Assembly: GCA_017506865.1 (NCBI GenBank)
Contig: JAFCMP010000190.1
Span: 930,001 to 994,000 of the forward strand
Origin: Tribonema minus
Taxonomy: Eukaryota > Sar > Xanthophyceae > Tribonematales > Tribonemataceae
Direction of reading: 5' to 3'
DNA: 64,000 nt
Of the stretch, positions 11,416 through 20,777 are shown one piece after another. Position 1 is the first letter of the stretch, and every line of letters starts with the position of its first letter. A program made the translations under genes and the position numbers. The notes beneath the pieces were generated by a model that saw only the letters and a program-made list of their open reading frames with translations, had not been told where the DNA came from and did not search any database.

Positions 11416-12330
11416 CTGAGCGATGCAGAGAGGTACGTAGAAGGGGAAAAGAAGGGGTGTGAGTCATGTACCGTACGATGCCATACAATCTCTCCCTGAG
11501 GAGTATTAGTAGTAGTATTAGCTGATAAAATCGGGGGAAGAAAGGATTCGGGTGGCCTGGTATATTCACTCACTATAGTTGCGCGTTGTCACTGAACCAG
11601 GGGAAAATATACTAGAAGATTGTATGACCTCAGTAGCAATCTCATAACCTCGCAGGTCCTGGCTGCTGTCACTGTGTCAAGCGCTCTTAGGCTTCACCTT
11701 GCATCGGTAGACGCCATGGGTTGCCAGGCGCTCGACCAGAGGTGCCAAGCACTTGACCCGAAGGCGGCAGGCGGCGCCTGCGTTAAGAAGGCGAGTGTGA
11801 GGTGTCACATTAAAGCATCACGTAAGCGCGCTTCTGTAGCGGAAGGACGAGCCGGTAGGCTCCAGGCAAGAGTTTCTAAATGCCGCTCGCTGTGGTGCCC
11901 TCTGCCCATGCATGAGCAGCACCAAAACGTACTAACTGGAGACAAATGCAGAGGCAGCGGCAAATTGGAGCACTCACCGGGACCGAGGCGGGCGAATGCA
12001 GACACTAGCGCCATACTAGCGCAGCTGAAAACTTTGTTGAACAACTTCTCTGTTTATTCTTCAACTCGAAGTATGCAAGTCTAGTGCCGAAGTTGGCGAA
12101 GTGGCAAAGCACCCAACTCCAGGATGCCATTTTAGCTGGTGTTCTATTTTTACATAAGGTTTTCTTCGTTGCTCGTTCGCGGGGAGACGCATACTTGCTG
12201 TGTACATTGGAGCACATGAATGTGCTCCAATGGCTGCGTTCTCAAAAAACAGTTGCCCTCGTACTCTCTGATGCCTGCTGATGGTTCCCTCCTTACAGAA
12301 CTGGCCAGCGCTTCGGCCTGAACTTACTTT

Positions 12331-13104
12331 ACTTTTCTTCATCCACATAGTGTTGGCTGCCAGTGTGTCAGCGCCCTATCATCGTTGGCGGACCGCTGCC
12401 AGGGTGGGCGCGTGTGATTGTTGCCATCACTGCAATCGATTGTCAGATCCTCCAAGACGGCAACGGCCAACGTCGAAAGTGACAATGACGATGCCATTCG
12501 GCAGGAGCTCCACCGCCTCATGGCGCGGCCAGAAGATGCGATTCCTGAAGGAGATGTTGCGGTTGAGATGCCTGGGGACCGCATTCGTAGGACCGCGCTC
12601 ATTTATTGTGCGGCATGCAACCCACTCAGGATGTTCAGACCCGATGCAGGCATTGTGCTAGCCTATCTGAGAAAGGCATAGGCATCTTGCAGGACTGGCA
12701 TCACATCTGATGCCTATGCCTTTTTCAGATAGGCTACTGGCATCACATCTGATGCCTATGCCTTTCTCAGATAGGCTAGCACAATGCCTGCATCTGGTCT
12801 GAACATCCTGAGTGGGTTGCATGGCGCACAATAAATGCGCGCATTCCTATGAATGCGGTCCCCAGGCATGTCACCGCAACATCTCCACCAGGGATCGCAT
12901 CTTCTGGCCGCGCCATGAGGCGGCGGAGCTCCTGCCGAATGGCGTCGTCATTGTCCCTTTCGACGTTGGCCGTTACCGTCTTGGTGGCTACGGACAAGGC
13001 GATTGCTGCAGTGATTGCCACAGTCACACACGCCCACCCTGGCAGCTGTTGGCCATTGATGATGGGCGCTAACACACTGGCAGCAATGTGGATGAAGGAA
13101 AGTA
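12331..13104. repeat. long inverted repeat (foldback), arms ~355 bp
   Basis: Arms 12331-12685 and 12752-13104 are reverse complements with scattered mismatches and small indels (roughly 85-90% by eye), around a ~66-bp centre. The innermost pairing is GAAAGGCATAGGCAT against ATGCCTATGCCTTTC, and the centre holds one more copy of CTGATGCCTATGCCTTTTTC. Both arms carry the same short coding-like stretch (NDDAIRQEL.RLMARPEDAIP), so one arm is a copy of the other in reverse. A transcript would form a long double-stranded hairpin. Confidence 0.85.
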
Positions 13105-14047
13105 GGGTCCTTGCCAGCGCCAAGACTTAGTTTAGGGCGGTCACAACGGTTCTGCAAGAGGGAACAATCATACACAGGCAGGCGTCAGACAGTACGAAGG
13201 CAACTGCTGTTTTTGAGAACACACTCATGAGAGCATATATGAAAGCACATATGAAGGCACAAGCAAGTATGATCATTGATCTTGATACATATTATCTTGC
13301 AGCATGCAGCTGCTGCCCGTTGCGCATCGGGCATAAAGAATTGGCGCAGCACCGCCACTGGTGGTGTAATTAGTAGCTGGCATATGAGGCATCCCTCCTT
13401 GGTCGGAAGTCAAAAGGACAAATGGGGGATGAGCCGTGAGCAACAATGTTTACAGTAACTGCACCCTAGTAGCGTAGGTGCTTATACGAGTCTTGATGGT
13501 GATGGTGTCTTCACGACTAACACCATTGTGTGCAATGAAATCTGCCGTTTGATGAAGTGTTTGTAGTGTCGTTCGGGAGTCGAGGGACGGGGACAAGCCA
13601 GGCATGCAGGTGCAGGGTTAGCAGGAGGGGCTTTGGGGGTCACGAGCAGGCAGCGGTGGAGGACTCAGGCGATGGTGCCGGGTGAGAATCTGATTTAAAT
13701 TTTTACATATCCAAGTTGGTGATATATTTGGTGTTGCATAAGGTACAAGCCACCAGTATGGAGCTGCAATTCTTTGCAAAAGATTGTAATAACTTGAAGT
13801 AGCACCTGGCTGTTGCGTCTTTCGGCTATCTCGGGGAAGACGGTGAAAATGCACCATGGTGCAGGCAATGGCAACTTGGAATGCACATGCGGCTCGGAAA
13901 TGTAGATGTGAGAAGGACGCACATCTACCAGCTGTAAGGGGCTTGCATAGTCTTGCATCCATGCCAGCTTGTCGTCCACGCAGCAGATGGCTTTGATTGT
14001 AAGAGGATTGGCATTTTTGGCAGCAGGAACCACCACTTCAGTGGCCG
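13105..14047. other. mostly unassigned; coding-like minus stretch ends at the LTR insertion
   Basis: No recognised gene. On the minus strand 13695-14047 is open for about 117 codons (with segments VVVPAAKNANPLTIKAICC and LQLVDVRPSHIYISEP) and stops abruptly where the LTR begins at 14048. It could be an exon cut by the retroelement; I do not recognise it. Confidence 0.3.
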
Positions 14048-14329
14048 TGTAGTGAGGCAACCCTAGGTGGAGCAGTAGTTGAAGTAGGGCTTGCATTGCG
14101 AATGCCTTTTGTGCAGTAATCAGACACGACTTTAACCTTCAACATGGCACAGCTTCTTCTGCTTCTACCTGTTTAGCCACGCTTGCATATCAGGGTGATA
14201 TTGCACTTGGGGAGGGCGCTCCGGTCCACCTCCCACAACACCAGGCAGTGGGCATTTCCGGCTGTTTCAAGTCAAGGTTGAGACTGAGTCTCACACACTT
14301 TCACCCTCTGTGGTTGGCACACCACCACA
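14048..14329 (+). repeat. 5' LTR of LE0
   Basis: 282 bp, TGTAGTG...CACCACA. Same sequence, with few differences, as the LTRs ending at 17126 and those at 17151, 19853, 22555 and 23453 on the other strand. Confidence 0.85.
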
Positions 14330-14330
14330 A

Positions 14331-14347
14331 TGGCTGATCTCGGCAGG
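14331..14347 (+). other. primer-binding site for tRNA-Arg(CCG)
   Basis: TGGCTGATCTCGGCAGG lies one base after the 5' LTR. It is complementary to the 3' end of the tRNA-Arg(CCG) sequence at 23376-23451, CCA included; this copy has one extra T relative to the PBS at 19836-19851. Confidence 0.8.
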
Positions 14348-14753
14348 TGCTGACCTGTCCAGTACTATTTCGGATAGTGCTCCAACACACAGCTTTCGCT
14401 GTTTCCGTCGGCACCTCTGCTGCACGCAACCTGAGGTGGCTGGGGTTCAAACTTCTGCACCATTAGCTGTGCCGTCTACTGGCGTCCTTAAGGGGCCACT
14501 TACAGCACTCGGTGGATCCAGGGGCTTTAGAACCAGCCACACACGGAGTTCCGGTCAGCAGCAGCAGCTGTAAACGGCGACAGCAGAGTTTTCGGGAATT
14601 CTATAGCTGGGGGCGTGCTCGTCGTAAGGCGCCCTTCGGCTCTTCACTACTTAGCAGCAGCAGCAGCTGCTGCTTCAGCATACTGCCACCTTCCTGGCAG
14701 CACGTGCTCATCTACTATTCAGCAGCACCTTAACACCTTTTACTGGAAGCAAA

Positions 14754-16199
14754 ATGGTGGGGGGGAAACGTGCTGTTGCGAGTCGGGCTGAAGCGCTTAG
14801 CGTGTACACCCGGCTGCTCAAGAAGGGACGTTGGGGCTCAGCCTCGGAATGGTTTTACAGCACCGGAGACAGGGACGTGGCGGAAAAGCTTGGTGAGGTG
14901 CTCAGCGCAATGACCTATTTTGTCTCTGCGGAGGTCAAACTGCAGGAGGAGCGACGCCGGCTCAGCACGTGCCTTGCAGAAGCCACACAGGGAGTCGCTG
15001 AGGAGCAGCAGAGAGTCAGCATCCTGCAAGAGCGGCTACAGCAAAGCAAGAAGGCTGAGGCAGCAGCGCAGCGAGAGCTGGAGCGGCAATGCGCTGCTGA
15101 TTCAGCAGCGCTGTTGCAGCTGCGGAGTCGGGTGTCGGAGCTGGAGGAGGATGCTGCGAGAATGGCTACAGTGCTGGCGTCGGCGCGCGCAGCCGATGGC
15201 AACGCGGGCACCAACAGCTGCGCCAACAACAGCGGCGGCGTATGTGCCGCACGCTCAGCGCCGACGGAGGCGCTTCCAACATCGCAAGCATGCAGCAGTG
15301 GCGCGCTTGGCAGCAGCGGCACTGCAGTCGTGCTCTCAGCGCCGACAACGGCGGCGCATGCAGCTGTGCCTGCATGCGACATCGGCGGGCACAACAGCGG
15401 CGGCACCGCAGCTGCGCTTTTGGCCCCGGCGACAGCGGCGCTTTCACCGCTGCGCGCACGCAGTGGCGCGTGTGACAGTGGCGACACTGCGGCCCCGCTC
15501 CCAGCGCGCGGCAGTGGCGGCGGCGACAGTAGCGGCGGCGCGCGCGGCGGCGGCAGCGGCGGCGGCTGCAGCGGCGCACGCGACGGCGGTAGCGGCGGAG
15601 CACGGGGCGGCAGCGGCGGCGCGCGAGGCGGCGCGCTTGGCAGCAGCGGCGGCGCGCGCGGCGACGGCAGCAGCGGCGGCAGCAGCGGTGCACGCCGCGG
15701 CGGCAGCGGCGGCGCGCGAGGCGGTGGCAGCGGCGCACGCCATCAAGGCGGCGGCGGCGGCGCACGCCACCAGGGTGGCGGCACTGGTGCGGCGAGCTCG
15801 GCGACGGCGACGGTGCCGATGCAACAGCGCGCCGGCATCAGCGCTGCGCGGCGCAGCATGCGCGCCGCAGGCAGGAGCTTGGGACGGTTGCTCTCGCGGC
15901 GGCAGCAGAAGCGGCGGGAGTACTGGTCGGCGCATACGCCTGAGGAGCAGCAGCGCCTCCGCGACTGGCAGGCGCGGCATAAGGCGCTGCACAGGCGGCA
16001 TGCGAGCAAGGAGAGGCGTGGCGATGGCGCGCAGCCGCCAGATGCAGCAGCAGCGGGGAGGCGCGGCGGTGCTTACACTAGCACAGCATTGTCTCCCACC
16101 AGCAATCAGGCTGTGCTTAGCGCATATTGCGCTGACATTTGTGAGACACAGACGGCAGCAGCTCTTTTATGCGCCATGTGTCTTACCAGTGCATCTTGA
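14754..16199 (+). CDS. gag-like coiled-coil protein of LE0 (481 aa)
   Basis: Only gene of the element, starting MVGGKRAVASRAEALSVY about 400 bp after the PBS. Residues ~1-50 form a compact segment with an aromatic motif (SASEWFYSTGD). Residues ~55-140 form a heptad-like charged coiled coil (KLQEERRRL; LQERLQQSKKAEAAAQREL). Residues ~150-345 are Ala/Ser/Gly low complexity with GGARGGGSGG-type repeats. The C-terminal ~100 residues are basic (LSRRQQKRREYW) with a few cysteines. Coiled coil plus a basic tail fits a particle-forming, RNA-binding Gag; that role is inferred from position and architecture, since no known Gag domain is recognisable. The copies in LE1 and LE2 are 31 residues shorter in the Gly/Ala region. 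Confidence 0.7.
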   Translation: MVGGKRAVASRAEALSVYTRLLKKGRWGSASEWFYSTGDRDVAEKLGEVLSAMTYFVSAEVKLQEERRRLSTCLAEATQGVAEEQQRVSILQERLQQSKKAEAAAQRELERQCAADSAALLQLRSRVSELEEDAARMATVLASARAADGNAGTNSCANNSGGVCAARSAPTEALPTSQACSSGALGSSGTAVVLSAPTTAAHAAVPACDIGGHNSGGTAAALLAPATAALSPLRARSGACDSGDTAAPLPARGSGGGDSSGGARGGGSGGGCSGARDGGSGGARGGSGGARGGALGSSGGARGDGSSGGSSGARRGGSGGARGGGSGARHQGGGGGARHQGGGTGAASSATATVPMQQRAGISAARRSMRAAGRSLGRLLSRRQQKRREYWSAHTPEEQQRLRDWQARHKALHRRHASKERRGDGAQPPDAAAAGRRGGAYTSTALSPTSNQAVLSAYCADICETQTAAALLCAMCLTSAS

Positions 16200-16296
16200 G
16201 CGGTTTGGCTCATGGGGGCGCTTGTTTGCAGGTTCACTGTTAAGCCTGTACGTTTAGACAGCACACCGCTTACATACCATCAGCAGTGTAGTGTCT

Positions 16297-16305
16297 GGGG
16301 GCGAT
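16297..16305 (+). other. internal polypurine-like tract of LE0
   Basis: GGGGGCGAT followed by TGTCGTACAGG. It is the same nine bases that precede the 3' LTR at 16836-16844, so it looks like a second plus-strand priming site. The abnormal copy LE3 is joined to its tRNA sequence exactly at this TGTCG. Confidence 0.5.
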
Positions 16306-16835
16306 TGTCGTACAGGTCGAAATGCGTTGCATTGACCACCTGGGCGCACAAACCCACCCGCCCACCCTTTAGTTTTGTTTCAGCTGTACATGCGCACTTC
16401 TTTTGCGTGTGTTACACAAACGCTGGGGGGGGGATAAGTGCGCAGTGCCAACATGTCGGGGGCGTACATACTACAGTAGTTGTAGAATGGTGGTGCGCTT
16501 GCTTGCGTTGGTTGCGCAGTGCCAACATGTCGGGGGCGCATATAGCAGCAGAGCCAGTTGCTTGCTCGTTAGTTTGTCTGTTACAGCGTTAGGTCATGTG
16601 TTGTTTTGCAACAGTGTAGTTGCCACTCCAGCCAGACGCGCCACAGTCTTTCTGAGACTTGTTGGTGGCGGAGGGTTGCTGGTATATGCCATATGCCCGT
16701 GTTATTTGAGAGTTTCGGCGGTCGTGGATGACAGCCGTGCTTGCATTGCATTTTGTAGCAGTATTGCATGTGTAGTATCGAGGGCGCCTCACATGAGTGC
16801 ATGGCTTTCGACTTGTGGAGTGGAAGAGCCATGCA

Positions 16836-16844
16836 GGGGGCGAT
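16836..16844 (+). other. 3' polypurine tract of LE0
   Basis: GGGGGCGAT immediately upstream of the 3' LTR start TGTAGTG, where plus-strand synthesis of an LTR retrotransposon is primed. Confidence 0.65.
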
Positions 16845-17126
16845 TGTAGTGAGGCAACCCTAGGTGGAGCAGTAGTTGAAGTAGGGCTTGCATTGCGAAT
16901 GCCTTTTGTGCAGTAATCAGACACGACTTTAACCTTCAACATGGCACAGCTTCTTCTGCTTCTACCTGTTTAGCCACGCTTGCATATCAGGGTGATATTG
17001 CACTTGGGGAGGGCGCTCCGGTCCACCTCCCACGGCACCAGGCAGTGGGCATTTCCGGCTGTTTCAAGTCAAGGTTGAGACTGGGTCTCACACACTTTCA
17101 CCCTCTGTGGTTGGCACACCACTACA
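16845..17126 (+). repeat. 3' LTR of LE0
   Basis: 282 bp, TGTAGTG...CACTACA; perfect seven-base inverted ends. It is followed by AT and then a 21-nt piece of tRNA-Arg sequence. Confidence 0.85.
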
Positions 17127-17150
17127 ATCGTGTCCTGCCGAGATCGCCAT
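17127..17150. other. head-to-head LTR junction holding a 21-nt tRNA-Arg 3' fragment
   Basis: Between the LE0 3' LTR (+) and the LE1 3' LTR (-) lie AT, the 21 bases CGTGTCCTGCCGAG plus ATCGCCA, and one T. These equal tRNA-Arg positions 56-76 including CCA, longer than the 16-nt complementarity of an ordinary PBS in this family. Confidence 0.75.
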
Positions 17151-17432
17151 TGTGGTGGTGTGCCAACCACAGAGGGTGAAAGTGTGTGAGACCCAGTCTC
17201 AACCTTGACTTGAAACAGCCGGAAATGCCCACTGCCTGGTGCCGTGGGAGGTGGACCGGAGCGCCCTCCCCTAGTGCAATATCACCCTGATATGCAAGCG
17301 TGGCTAAACAGGTAGAAGCAGAAGAAGCTGTGCCATGTTGAAGGTTAAAGTCGTGTCTGATTACTGCACAAAAGGCATTCGCAATGCAAGCCCTACTTCA
17401 ACTACTGCTCCACCTAGGGTTGCCTCACTACA
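17151..17432 (-). repeat. 3' LTR of LE1
   Basis: 282 bp; its end faces the 3' LTR of LE0 across the tRNA-fragment junction. Confidence 0.85.
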
Positions 17433-18076
17433 ATCGCCCCCTGCATGGCTCTTCCACTCCACAAGTCGAAAGCCATGCACTCATGTGAGGCGCCCTCGAT
17501 ACTACACATGCAATACTGCTACAAAATGCAATGCAAGCACGGCTGTCATCCACGACCGCCGAAACTCTCAAATAACACGGGCATATGGCATATACCAGCA
17601 ACCCTCCGCCACCAAGTCGTCTCAGAAAGACTGTGGCGCGTCTGGCTGGAGTGGCAACTACACTGTTGCAAAACAACACATGACCTAACGCTGTAACAGA
17701 CAAACTAACGAGCAAGCAACTGGCTCTGCTGCTATATGCGCCCCCGACATGTTGGCACTGCGCAACCAACGCAAGCAAGCGCACCACCATTCTACAACTA
17801 CTGTAGTATGTACGCCCCCGACATGTTGGCACTGCGCACTTATCCCCCCCCAGCGTTTGTGTAACACACGCAAAAGAAGTGCGCATGTACAGCTGAAACA
17901 AAACTAAAGGGTGGGCGGGTGGGTTTGTGCGCCCAGGTGGTCAATGCAACGCATTTCGACCTGTACGACAATCGCCCCCAGACACTACACTGCTGATGGT
18001 ATGTAAGCGGTGTGGTGTCTAAACATACAGGCTCAACAGTGAACCTGCAAACAAGCGCCCCCATGAGCCAAACCGC

Positions 18077-19429
18077 TCAAGATGCACTGGTAATACACAT
18101 GGCGCATAAAAGAGCTGCTGCCGTCTGTGTCTCACAAATGTCAGCGCAATATGCGCTAAGCACAGCCCGGTTGCTGGTGGGAGACAATGCTGTGCTAATG
18201 TCAGCACCGCCGCGCCTCCCCGCTGTTGCTGAGTCTGGCGGCTGCGCGCCATCGCCACGCCTCTCCTTGCTCGCATGCCGCCTGTGCAGCGCCTTATGCC
18301 GCGCCTGCCAGTCGCGGAGGCGCTGCTGCTCCTCAGGCGTATGCGCCGACCAGTACTCCCGCCGCTTCTGCTGCCGCCGCGAGAGCGGCCGTCCCCAGCT
18401 GCTGCCTGCGGCGCGCATGCTGCGCCGCGCAGCGCTGATGCCGGCGCGCTGTTGCATCGGCACCGTCGCCGTCGCCGAGCTCGCCGCACCAGTGCCGCCA
18501 CCCTGGTGGCGTGCGCCGCCGCCGCCGCCTTGATGGCGTGCGCCGCTGCCACCGCCTCGCGCGCCGCCGCTGCCGCCCCGCGCCCCGCCGCTACCGCCGT
18601 CGCGTGCGCCGCTGCAGCCGCCGCCGCTGCCGCCGCCGCGCGCGCCGCCGCTACTGTCGCCGCCGCCACTGCCGCGCGCTGGGAGCGGGGCCGCAGTGTC
18701 GCCACTGTCACACGCGCCACTGCGTGCGCGCAGCGGTGAAAGCGCCGCTGTCGCCGGGGCCAAAAGCGCAGCTGCGGTGCCGCCGCTGTTGTGCCCGCCG
18801 ATGTCGCATGCAGGCACAGCTGCATGCGCCGCCGTTGTCGGCGCTGAGAGCACGACTGCAGTGCCGCTGCTGCCAAGCGCGCCACTGCTGCATGCTTGCG
18901 ATGTTGGAAGCGCCTCCGTCGGCGCTGAGTGTGCGGCACATACGCCGCCGCTGTTGTTGGCGCAGCTGTTGGTGCCCGCGTTGCCATCGGCTGCGCGCGC
19001 CGACGCCAGCACTGTAGCCATTCTCGCAGCATCCTCCTCCAGCTCCGACACCCGACTCCGCAGCTGCAACAGCGCTGCTGAATCAGCAGCGCATTGCCGC
19101 TCCAGCTCTCGCTGCGCTGCTGCCTCAGCCTTCTTGCTTTGCTGTAGCCGTTCTTGCAGGATGCTGACTCTCTGCTGCTCCTCAGCGACTCCCTGTGTGG
19201 CTTCTGCAAGGCACGTGCTGAGCCGGCGTCGCTCCTCCTGCAGTTTGACCTCCGCAGAGACAAAATAGGTCATTGCGCTGAGCACCTCACCAAGCTTTTC
19301 CGCCACGTCCCTGTCTCCGGTGCTGTAAAACCATTCCGAGGCTGAGCCCCAACGTCCCTTCTTGAGCAGCCGGGTGTACACGCTAAGCGCTTCAGCCCGA
19401 CTCGCAACAGCACGTTTCCCCCCCACCAT
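18077..19429 (-). CDS. gag-like coiled-coil protein of LE1 (450 aa)
   Basis: Same protein as in LE0 but without a 31-residue Gly/Ala/Ser stretch in the low-complexity middle. Coiled coil at ~55-140 and basic C-terminus are intact, with no stop or frameshift. It differs from the LE2 copy at only a few residues (for example CAAHSAP against CAARSAP), so LE1 and LE2 diverged recently. Confidence 0.7.
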   Translation of the reverse strand: MVGGKRAVASRAEALSVYTRLLKKGRWGSASEWFYSTGDRDVAEKLGEVLSAMTYFVSAEVKLQEERRRLSTCLAEATQGVAEEQQRVSILQERLQQSKKAEAAAQRELERQCAADSAALLQLRSRVSELEEDAARMATVLASARAADGNAGTNSCANNSGGVCAAHSAPTEALPTSQACSSGALGSSGTAVVLSAPTTAAHAAVPACDIGGHNSGGTAAALLAPATAALSPLRARSGACDSGDTAAPLPARGSGGGDSSGGARGGGSGGGCSGARDGGSGGARGGSGGARGGGSGARHQGGGGGARHQGGGTGAASSATATVPMQQRAGISAARRSMRAAGSSWGRPLSRRQQKRREYWSAHTPEEQQRLRDWQARHKALHRRHASKERRGDGAQPPDSATAGRRGGADISTALSPTSNRAVLSAYCADICETQTAAALLCAMCITSAS

Positions 19430-19835
19430 TTTGCTTCCAGTAAAAGGTGTTAAGGTGCTGCTGAATAGTAGATGAGCACGTGCTGCCAGGAAGGTGGCAG
19501 TATGCTGAAGCAGCAGCTGCTGCTGCTGCTAAGTAGTGAAGAGCCGAAGGGCGCCTTACGACGAGCACGCCCCCAGCTATAGAAATCCCGAAAACTCTGC
19601 TGTCGCCGTTTACAGCTGCTGCTGCTGACCGGAACTCCGTGTGTGGCTGGTTCTAAAGCCCCTGGATCCACCGAGTGCTGTAAGTGGCCCCTTAAGGACG
19701 CCAGTAGACGGCACAGCTAATGGTGCAGAAGTTTGAACCCCAGCCACCTCAGGTTGCGTGCAGCAGAGGTGCCGACGGAAACAGCGAAAGCTGTGTGTTG
19801 GAGCACTATCCGATATAGTACTGGACAGGTCAGCA

Positions 19836-19851
19836 CCTGCCGAGATCGCCA
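19836..19851 (-). other. PBS of LE1, tRNA-Arg(CCG)
   Basis: On the minus strand TGGCGATCTCGGCAGG, one base after the LTR: 16 bases complementary to the tRNA-Arg 3' end with G at position 73 and CCA. The next internal bases no longer match the tRNA. Confidence 0.85.
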
Positions 19852-19852
19852 T

Positions 19853-20134
19853 TGTGGTGGTGTGCCAACCACAGAGGGTGAAAGTGTGTGTGACTCAGCC
19901 TCAACCTTGACTTGAAACAGCCGGAAATGCCCACTGCCTGGTGCCGTGGGAGGTGGACCGGAGCGCCCTCCCCAAGTGCAATATCACCCTGATATGCAAG
20001 CGTGGCTAAACAGGTAGAAGCAGAAGAAGCTGTGCCATGTTGAAGGTTAAAGTCGTGTCTGATCACTGCACAAAAGGCATTCGCAATGCAAGCCCTACTT
20101 CAACTACTGCTCCACCTAGGGTCGCCTCACTACA
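19853..20134 (-). repeat. LTR shared by LE1 and LE2
   Basis: 282-bp LTR acting as 5' LTR of LE1 and 3' LTR of LE2. Confidence 0.85.
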
Positions 20135-20777
20135 ATCGCCCCCTGCATGGCTCTTCCACTCCACAAGTCGGAAGCCATGCACTCATGTGAGGCGCCCTAG
20201 ACACTACACATGCAATACTGCTACAAGATGCAATGCAAGCACGGCTGTCATCCATGACCGCCGAAACTCTCAAATAACACGGGCATATGGCATATACCAG
20301 CAACCCTCTGCCACCAACAAGTCTCAGCAAGACTGTGGCGCGTCTGGCTGGAGTGGCAACTACATTGTTGCAAAACAACACATGACCTAACGCTGCAACA
20401 GACAAACTAACGAGCAAGCAACTGGCTCTGCTGCTATATGCGCCCCCGACATGTTGGCACTGCGCAACCAACGCAAGCAAGCGCACCACCATTCTACAAC
20501 TACTGTAGTATGTACGCCCCCGACATGTTGGCACTGCGCACTTATCCCCCCCCCGCGTTTGTGTAACACACGCAAAAGAAGTGCGCATGTACAGCTGAAA
20601 CAAAACTAAGGGTGGGCGGGTGGGTTTGTGCGCCCAGGTGGTCAATGCAACGCATTTCGACCTGTACGACAATCGCCCCCAGACACTACACTGCTGATGG
20701 TATGTAAGCGGTGTGGTGTCTAAACATACAGGCTCAACAGTGAACCTGCAAACAAGCGCCCCCATGAGCCAAACCGC

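Larger units (their letters stand above)
14048..17126 (+). mobile_element. complete gag-only LTR retrotransposon (copy LE0)
   Basis: Two 282-bp LTRs (14048-14329 and 16845-17126) that start TGTAGTG and end CACCACA or CACTACA, differing at a few sites. A primer-binding site follows the 5' LTR after one base, and a purine tract GGGGGCGAT (16836-16844) directly precedes the 3' LTR. One long sense gene lies inside. There is no protease, reverse transcriptase or integrase, so the element must have used enzymes from elsewhere. Its five-base flanks (GGCCG left, ATCGT right) do not match, so this end pair is not a simple insertion: the right end is fused head-to-head to another copy. Confidence 0.85.
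17151..20134 (-). mobile_element. gag-only LTR retrotransposon (copy LE1)
   Basis: Complete minus-strand copy: 5' LTR 19853-20134, PBS 19836-19851, internal region with one gene, purine tract, and 3' LTR 17151-17432 (all LTRs 282 bp). Nearly identical to LE2, with which it shares the LTR at 19853-20134; such sharing is typical of LTR-LTR recombination in tandem arrays. Confidence 0.85.

Noticed and set aside
14915..16257. Long Arg- and Ala-rich frames over and against the gag-like genes
   Set aside because: By-products of GGC/GCC repeats; the coiled-coil frame has the ordinary protein start and position after the PBS. The same applies to the mirror copies.
16306..17126. An ~820-bp LTR starting TGTCGTACAGG
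   Set aside because: The complete copy LE0 has a 5' LTR beginning at TGTAGTG (14048), and TGTAGTG/CACTACA are matching inverted ends, so the LTR is 282 bp.
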